Below, piece after piece: positions 30,858-34,491 of a stretch of 34,491 nt of DNA. The stretch lies in contig JAEYOV010000035.1 of assembly GCA_023411395.1 (NCBI GenBank), positions 1 to 34,491 of the forward strand, given 5' to 3'. Position 1 is the first letter of the stretch. Every line of letters starts with the position of its first letter. Origin of the DNA: Bacillota bacterium. GTDB taxonomy: Bacteria > Bacillota > Clostridia > Christensenellales > Aristaeellaceae. The notes under the pieces are model-generated. The model was not told the origin of the DNA. It was given only the letters and a program-made list of their open reading frames with translations, and did not search any database. The position numbers and the translations under genes were made by a program.

Positions 30858-30898
30858 GAGAGGGCCTCGGCCCCCTCGTTGCTCCCCGAGGAGATATC

Positions 30899-30937
30899 AA
30901 AAATACGCCCTGCTTTCCAATGCGGAAAACAGGGTGT
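30899..30937 (-). terminator. Terminator of the CapA-family gene
   Basis: On the minus strand 30937-30924 pairs with 30918-30905 (14 positions, one mismatch plus a wobble), loop of five, then ATTTTTGA. It lies 28 bases past the stop at 30965. Confidence 0.7.
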
Positions 30938-30964
30938 TATGATTTTCAAGTATTATCGTAAGAC

Positions 30965-32326
30965 TTATTTCCCCGCGGGGCGCAGTTTCGCCGGCGAGTC
31001 CGCCAGCAGCTTGTTGATGCGGTCCAGGGCCCGCTGCATCACATCCCGCTGGCTTGTGTCCATATTTTCCGGGGCCGTCTGGTCGCTGGCCATCACCTGA
31101 TATATGTACCGCCCGCTCTCCCTGTAGCGCCAGATATAGGTGGGGGTATATTGCACCTTGTCAAAAGCCACCATGCCGGCGGCAGGATCGAATGTGATTT
31201 GCAATTGCAGGAGCATCCCGGCGATATTGCCGGAATCCCTGGACCCTGTAAGCAGCGCGCCCAGGGAGTAGCACACCAGGGTGGGGCGCTTGGTGCCATC
31301 CTGCCTGTTGCCGGTCAGATACACGATGGGCTGCACTACCTCGCTGTGGGCGCCCAGCAGAATATCCGCTCCGGCATCGGCAATCGCCTGGGCTTTTTCC
31401 TGCTGCTCACGTGTCACCTTGCCCTGGCCTGCCGCGCCCCAGTGGATCAGAACGATCACCACCTGAGCACCCTGGCTGCGGGCCGCCTTGATATCGGCCG
31501 CCACAGCCTCCGGCTGATAGGCGGGCACGGCATAGGCGCAGTCCTCCGCCTTGATGGCCTTTTTGCCCGCGCTGCTCATAATATCCGCGTAATGAAGGAA
31601 AGCCACCTGCACACCCTTCAGGTTCAGCACCAGGGGGCTTTGCGCCTCCTGCTTGTCCGTCATAACGCCAAGGGCGGTAAAGCCGGCCTTGCGCACGGCG
31701 GCGGCTGTCTGTAAAAGCCCGTCAAGATTAAGGTCCAGGATGTGCTCATGCCCCAGGGCCAGCATATCCAGCCCGGCGGATGCAAGCCCGTCAAGCACAT
31801 CGGCCGTCACATTGATGTCATTGAGCTTTCCGTTGTCCACCAGCGTATTTTCCAGGGTGACAAGACACAGGTCCGAACCAAACTCCCGTCCGATCAGGCC
31901 GAAAGGCCGAATGTAATCATACGTCTTGCTTTCGCTGTGGTAGGCAGCTTTGCGGATGTCCGCATCAAATGCCACAGTCCCCCCCGCGGTGATGGTAAAG
32001 GTTCTTTGGGACGGCGCCTGGGTGGCTGACGGCGCGGGTGTGCTGACGGATGCCTGGAGGCCAACGGCGCTTTCCGCAGGCAAAAGGCCCGGCGGCGTGG
32101 CGGTTGCCTTATTTGTGTTTGCGGGCTGGGGAAAGATAGGAATATCGGAAAGGGACAGCTCCGGCAGGTCCAGTGAGCTGGTGATGGCGTTTGCGATCTG
32201 CTGGGCGTCGATCCTCTGTTCCATGTTTCCGGCAAGCCGGGGCAGCACAATGGCGCAAGCGCCCGCCACCGTGATCGTCATAAGCAGCATGAACACAGTG
32301 CCAAAAGAAATGCCCCGTCTGCGCAT
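30965..32326 (-). CDS. CapA-family (PGA_cap) metallophosphatase-like protein, membrane-anchored
   Basis: A 453-residue protein. Residues about 9-30 form a membrane or signal-anchor helix (FGTVFMLLMTITVAGACAIVL). A Pro/Thr/Ala-rich linker follows (about 60-105), then the CapA domain from about 108: TAGGTVAFD at the start, LVTLENTLVDN, VTADVLDGLASAGLDMLALGHEHILD, VIVLIHWGAAGQGK and ADILLGAHSEVVQPI. Residues of the calcineurin-like metal site are visible but slightly changed (NHAND type reads GHEH). CapA proteins act in poly-gamma-glutamate export in bacilli; most others have unknown roles. No other capsule gene is nearby, so I do not infer capsule. ATG 32326 follows GGGAGG with eight-base spacing. 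Confidence 0.85.
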   Translation of the reverse strand: MRRRGISFGTVFMLLMTITVAGACAIVLPRLAGNMEQRIDAQQIANAITSSLDLPELSLSDIPIFPQPANTNKATATPPGLLPAESAVGLQASVSTPAPSATQAPSQRTFTITAGGTVAFDADIRKAAYHSESKTYDYIRPFGLIGREFGSDLCLVTLENTLVDNGKLNDINVTADVLDGLASAGLDMLALGHEHILDLNLDGLLQTAAAVRKAGFTALGVMTDKQEAQSPLVLNLKGVQVAFLHYADIMSSAGKKAIKAEDCAYAVPAYQPEAVAADIKAARSQGAQVVIVLIHWGAAGQGKVTREQQEKAQAIADAGADILLGAHSEVVQPIVYLTGNRQDGTKRPTLVCYSLGALLTGSRDSGNIAGMLLQLQITFDPAAGMVAFDKVQYTPTYIWRYRESGRYIYQVMASDQTAPENMDTSQRDVMQRALDRINKLLADSPAKLRPAGK

Positions 32327-32367
32327 GATGCTCACCTCCCGCTGTCCCTTGTTGCCTTTGGAACCTG

Positions 32368-32376
32368 ATTATACCA
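32368..32376 (-). promoter_or_regulatory. Extended -10 promoter of the CapA-family gene
   Basis: TGGTATAAT on the minus strand, hexamer at 32368-32373. A -35 at 17 bases is poor. The predicted start is near 32361, 35 bases before ATG. Confidence 0.6.
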
Positions 32377-32455
32377 TAGATGGACCGCCGCGGAAAAGGG
32401 GTGCTCCCGTCATAAATGAATGATTTATAATTATTAAAGATATTGTGACATCAGC

Positions 32456-32480
32456 AAAAAGCCGCCGGAAGCCCGGCGGC
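32456..32480 (-). terminator. Terminator of the Cas6-like gene
   Basis: On the minus strand 32480-32473 pairs with 32468-32461 (eight GC pairs) across a four-base loop, and five Ts follow at 32460-32456. It lies 21 bases past the stop codon. Confidence 0.8.
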
Positions 32481-32501
32481 GGAATGAATCCAGGAATAAA
32501 A

Positions 32502-33227
32502 TCACGTGTTCAGCTCAAACAGCCCAAATCCTTCCTCCCGCATCTCCCCCATGCCTCCATGGTACAAAAGATTCAAAAGCTCAGGCTCGCCAAAAAGCTG
32601 CAGGTTTCCAAGCGTGCTTCTGTAAAACCTGCCCCTATGGAGCACATGGGCTTCCTTGCAGCCCGATTCACTGCTTGTGGCCAGGCGAAGCGTATGAAGC
32701 ATATCGGCCGGGAGATTGGCGCCAGACAGCATCTCCGCCACGGCCAAACGCAGGCGGGCCTCAAATTCCGGGTCGCAAACGCCCAGGCAGCCGCGGCTCT
32801 CCTGCTTGCCTGCCGAGCCGCGCACCACAAGAGGACTTAGCATATGTATGCCGACCTGCTTATCCTGCACTGTTTTTTCTATGATGCGAACCACGGAGGA
32901 TACTGTAAACACATTTCCCTCCATGTCCGCCTGCTGGCCTTGCATGCTCATCATGGCCAGGAAAAAATCATCGAATACATTCTCATCATAGGCGGAAAAA
33001 ATGATCTTGATGTAATTGCTCTCCAGCACGATCTCCGGTCCAAAACGGCTTTTGGGAAGATATACGGAGAAACTGAACAGCTTTCCGGACGCGGCGCCAA
33101 AATGCTGCTGCACCAGCTGTTCTCCGCCCTGCTTGGACAGCGCAATGTGAAAAAGCTTGCTGATCCATGGCCGGTAGTCTCTGGGCAGCGTGTTTTTTTC
33201 TAGCAGTACCGTAACCATCATTCGCAT
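32502..33227 (-). CDS. Isolated Cas6-like endoribonuclease-family (RAMP) protein
   Basis: A 241-residue protein that I read as Cas6-like from its layout. The N-terminal ferredoxin-like part has LPRDYRPWISKLFHIALSK (residues 14-32), matching the Cas6 opening LPxDYRxxLxxLIxxxLS, then KLFSFSVYLPKS (49-60). The middle has MLSPLVV (129-135), the TLSPI-type segment. The C-terminus ends in a glycine-rich loop, GGMGEMREEGFGLFEL (224-239), the GxGxxxxxGFG signature of Cas6. His27 could serve as catalytic base. No cas1, cas2, effector or repeat array is visible in the window. ATG 33227 has AGAGG seven bases upstream. It has its own promoter, a leader of about 185 bases and its own terminator, thus a one-gene unit. 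Another RAMP-fold RNA-binding protein is the alternative. Confidence 0.65.
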   Translation of the reverse strand: MRMMVTVLLEKNTLPRDYRPWISKLFHIALSKQGGEQLVQQHFGAASGKLFSFSVYLPKSRFGPEIVLESNYIKIIFSAYDENVFDDFFLAMMSMQGQQADMEGNVFTVSSVVRIIEKTVQDKQVGIHMLSPLVVRGSAGKQESRGCLGVCDPEFEARLRLAVAEMLSGANLPADMLHTLRLATSSESGCKEAHVLHRGRFYRSTLGNLQLFGEPELLNLLYHGGMGEMREEGFGLFELNT

Positions 33228-33413
33228 GTGCGTTCCTCTTTTCCTGTCCGCAGTACGGATGCGGATAGACCATTTTGAGGCGGCTTTTCCAACCGCCCGT
33301 CTGCCCGCCTCCTTTCGTTTACCCTCTGCACCCGGACTTTGGAACGGGGTGCCTGTGAGTGCCGGGTAATGATCATCCTGCGGTGAATGACAAGGGGAAG
33401 GAAATTAACGCTT
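33228..33413 (-). promoter_or_regulatory. Long 5' leader of the Cas6-like gene
   Basis: From the predicted start near 33413 to the ATG at 33227 there are about 185 bases without a supportable gene. The leader contains G/C-rich inverted repeats, for example GGCGGTT against AACCGCC-like segments around 33280-33296. It includes no repeat-spacer pattern. Cas6-type proteins bind small hairpins, so self-binding of the leader is conceivable. Confidence 0.4.
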
Positions 33414-33420
33414 ATGGAAC

Positions 33421-33449
33421 ATTATAACACGAAATACATGATATGTCTT
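33421..33449 (-). promoter_or_regulatory. Promoter of the Cas6-like gene
   Basis: TGTTATAAT on the minus strand (hexamer 33421-33426, extended -10) with AAGACA at 17-base spacing. It lies back to back with the epimerase promoter. Confidence 0.6.
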
Positions 33450-33484
33450 CTACAGTCTGATTTTTTTCTGAACATATAGTGTAC

Positions 33485-33513
33485 TTGACCAACGATGCAC
33501 CGGATGGTATGAT
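33485..33513 (+). promoter_or_regulatory. Promoter of the epimerase-like gene
   Basis: TTGACC at 33485-33490, a 17-base spacer, and TATGAT at 33508-33513 with TGG before it. This is the best sigma-A-type match in the window. The predicted start is near 33520, giving a leader of about 33 bases. Confidence 0.75.
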
Positions 33514-33552
33514 TACTTAGCAGAATCAAGGAGTCGGGGGGATATTCGCCTT

Positions 33553-34356
33553 ATGAAAATCAGCTTTTCCACCCTGGGCTGCCCCCGCTGGAGCTTCAGC
33601 GAGATTGCCGCGGCCGCCCATGATCTTCAATATGACGGCATTGAAGTGAGAGGTGTGGGCAAGGACATTTCAGTGCCCTCGGTTCCAGAGTTTGGTTTGG
33701 ATCACCTGGAAAAGACAATGGAGAAGCTGAAGGCGCTGTCTCTTTCCATCCCGTGCCTGGACAGCGATTGCCTTTTGTACCAGCGGGAAGACCAGCCCCG
33801 TACCACCCTGGAGGTCAAAGCATACGTCGATCTGGCCAAAAGGCTCTCCGCACCCTACGTACGGGTGTTTGCCGCTCCCCCCGTGCCCCAGCCCATGGGC
33901 AGCGTGGATGAAGGATTGGTGCGTGAATACGCGCAGGAACTGGCCGGGTACGCCGCTTCCCAAGGCATTACGCTGCTGCTGGAAACCCATGGCGTCTGGG
34001 CCGACAGCAAAAAGCTTAACCGGCTGGTCACGGCCATCCATTCTCAAAACGTAGGCGTCCTGTGGGATGTGCACCATCCTTACCGCTTTATGGGGGAAGC
34101 GCCTGAGGAAACATATGAAAATTTGAAGCCCTTCATCAGGCATGTGCACCTGAAGGACAGCGTTTGGGAAGGGGAACGCATCCGCTACAAAATGGCGGGC
34201 CAGGGCGATTTGCCGCTTGCCAGGTGCGTCGGCCTGCTGAAAAACGGCGGCTACGATGGCTTCTATTCGCTGGAATGGGTCAAGCGCTGGGATATCACCC
34301 TGGAGGAGCCGGGCATCGCATTGGCCCAATTCCCAAGCTTCATCAGAAGCATTTGA
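33553..34356 (+). CDS. Sugar phosphate isomerase/epimerase-like TIM-barrel protein
   Basis: A 267-residue member of the xylose-isomerase-like TIM-barrel (AP_endonuc_2) family. It opens with MKISFSTLGCPRWSF and DLQYDGIEVRG, then has VRVFAAP, TLLLETHGVW with the likely metal-binding Glu, VLWDVHHPYRF, HVHLKDSVW and FYSLEWVKRW with the final Glu. These place the metal-binding Glu, Asp, His and Glu of the family. Relatives include inosose, tagatose and hydroxypyruvate isomerases, and no specific substrate can be given. It forms a single-gene unit with its own promoter and terminator. A link to the uronate locus 6 kb away is possible, not shown. Confidence 0.85.
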   Translation: MKISFSTLGCPRWSFSEIAAAAHDLQYDGIEVRGVGKDISVPSVPEFGLDHLEKTMEKLKALSLSIPCLDSDCLLYQREDQPRTTLEVKAYVDLAKRLSAPYVRVFAAPPVPQPMGSVDEGLVREYAQELAGYAASQGITLLLETHGVWADSKKLNRLVTAIHSQNVGVLWDVHHPYRFMGEAPEETYENLKPFIRHVHLKDSVWEGERIRYKMAGQGDLPLARCVGLLKNGGYDGFYSLEWVKRWDITLEEPGIALAQFPSFIRSI

Positions 34357-34374
34357 CACCAACAAAAAAAGGGG

Positions 34375-34413
34375 CTGTCGTGCTGGAGAGAATTCTCCAG
34401 CACGACAGTTTTT
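34375..34413 (+). terminator. Terminator of the epimerase-like gene
   Basis: A perfect 15-base-pair stem (34375-34389 with 34394-34408), loop GAAT, then TTTTT at 34409-34413. A run of seven As upstream lets it work in both directions. The remaining bases to 34491 hold no gene I can support. Confidence 0.9.
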
Positions 34414-34491
34414 GTTATAGAAGAATAAACAGCGGTGTCAAGGAGCGAGGAATGAAGGAAAAACAGGGATAGGAAACACAGCAAGCCGTGT

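Noticed and set aside
33413..33479. Very short plus-strand frame beginning ATGGAACAT
   Set aside because: Only about 21 codons, within the back-to-back promoter region; the GGAAGG-like site ahead of it is likely chance.
33228..33552. Possible CRISPR array beside the Cas6-like gene
   Set aside because: No repeated 25-40 base unit with regular spacing could be found by reading either strand here or elsewhere in the window.

Overview
The window looks like chromosomal DNA of a low-oxygen Gram-positive bacterium of the Clostridia (Firmicutes/Bacillota). The reasons are the cdaA-cdaR pair, rsmG followed directly by a Noc/ParB-family gene, a DacF-type carboxypeptidase, strong AGGAGG-type ribosome binding sites with some TTG starts, and sigma-A promoters that often carry an extended -10. 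Base composition is clearly above half GC. A gut-type clostridial lineage would fit the hexuronate diet, but that is inference. No phage, insertion sequence, rRNA, tRNA or CRISPR array is visible.

Region 1 (about 1-7140) is one long minus-strand block driven from a promoter near 7110: cdaA (cyclic di-AMP synthase), cdaR, a proline-rich one-pass membrane protein, a P-loop ATPase, an RsmF-like rRNA methyltransferase, fchA (methenyl-THF cyclohydrolase) and a FolD-like methylene-THF dehydrogenase whose cyclohydrolase lysine is replaced. Genes overlap or nearly touch. Region 2 (7293-10730) is a plus-strand operon: radC, a DUF218 protein, rsmG and noc, ending in a structured terminator. Region 3 (10730-12525) holds minus-strand single genes: a cell-wall hydrolase, a YbaN/DUF454 membrane protein and a small Smr-domain protein.

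Region 4 (12540-28410) is a large hexuronate catabolic locus. A plus-strand arm, uxaC-uxuA-uxuB, ends in a clear terminator and is followed by an adenosine-deaminase-like gene. Facing it is a minus-strand arm: kdgR (IclR), kdgA (KDPG aldolase fused to a VOC/glyoxalase-like domain), kdgK, an Ldh2-family oxidoreductase, a TRAP transporter (dctP, dctQ, dctM), uxaB and uxaA. Together they cover uptake of a sugar acid, isomerisation by UxaC, both the glucuronate branch (UxuB, UxuA) and the galacturonate branch (UxaB, UxaA), then KDG phosphorylation and cleavage to pyruvate and glyceraldehyde-3-phosphate.

Region 5 (28490-34491) is mixed: a previously uncalled 54-residue small protein, a GlsB/YeaQ-like membrane protein, a DacF-like D-Ala-D-Ala carboxypeptidase, a highly structured intergenic region with a cloverleaf-like fold, a CapA-family protein, an isolated Cas6-like protein without any visible cas partner or CRISPR array, and a sugar-phosphate isomerase/epimerase with a very good promoter and terminator. 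The best candidates for new biology are the isolated Cas6-like gene with its long leader, the structured intergenic RNA candidate at 30682-30857, the KdgA-VOC fusion, and the FolD variant paired with FchA.
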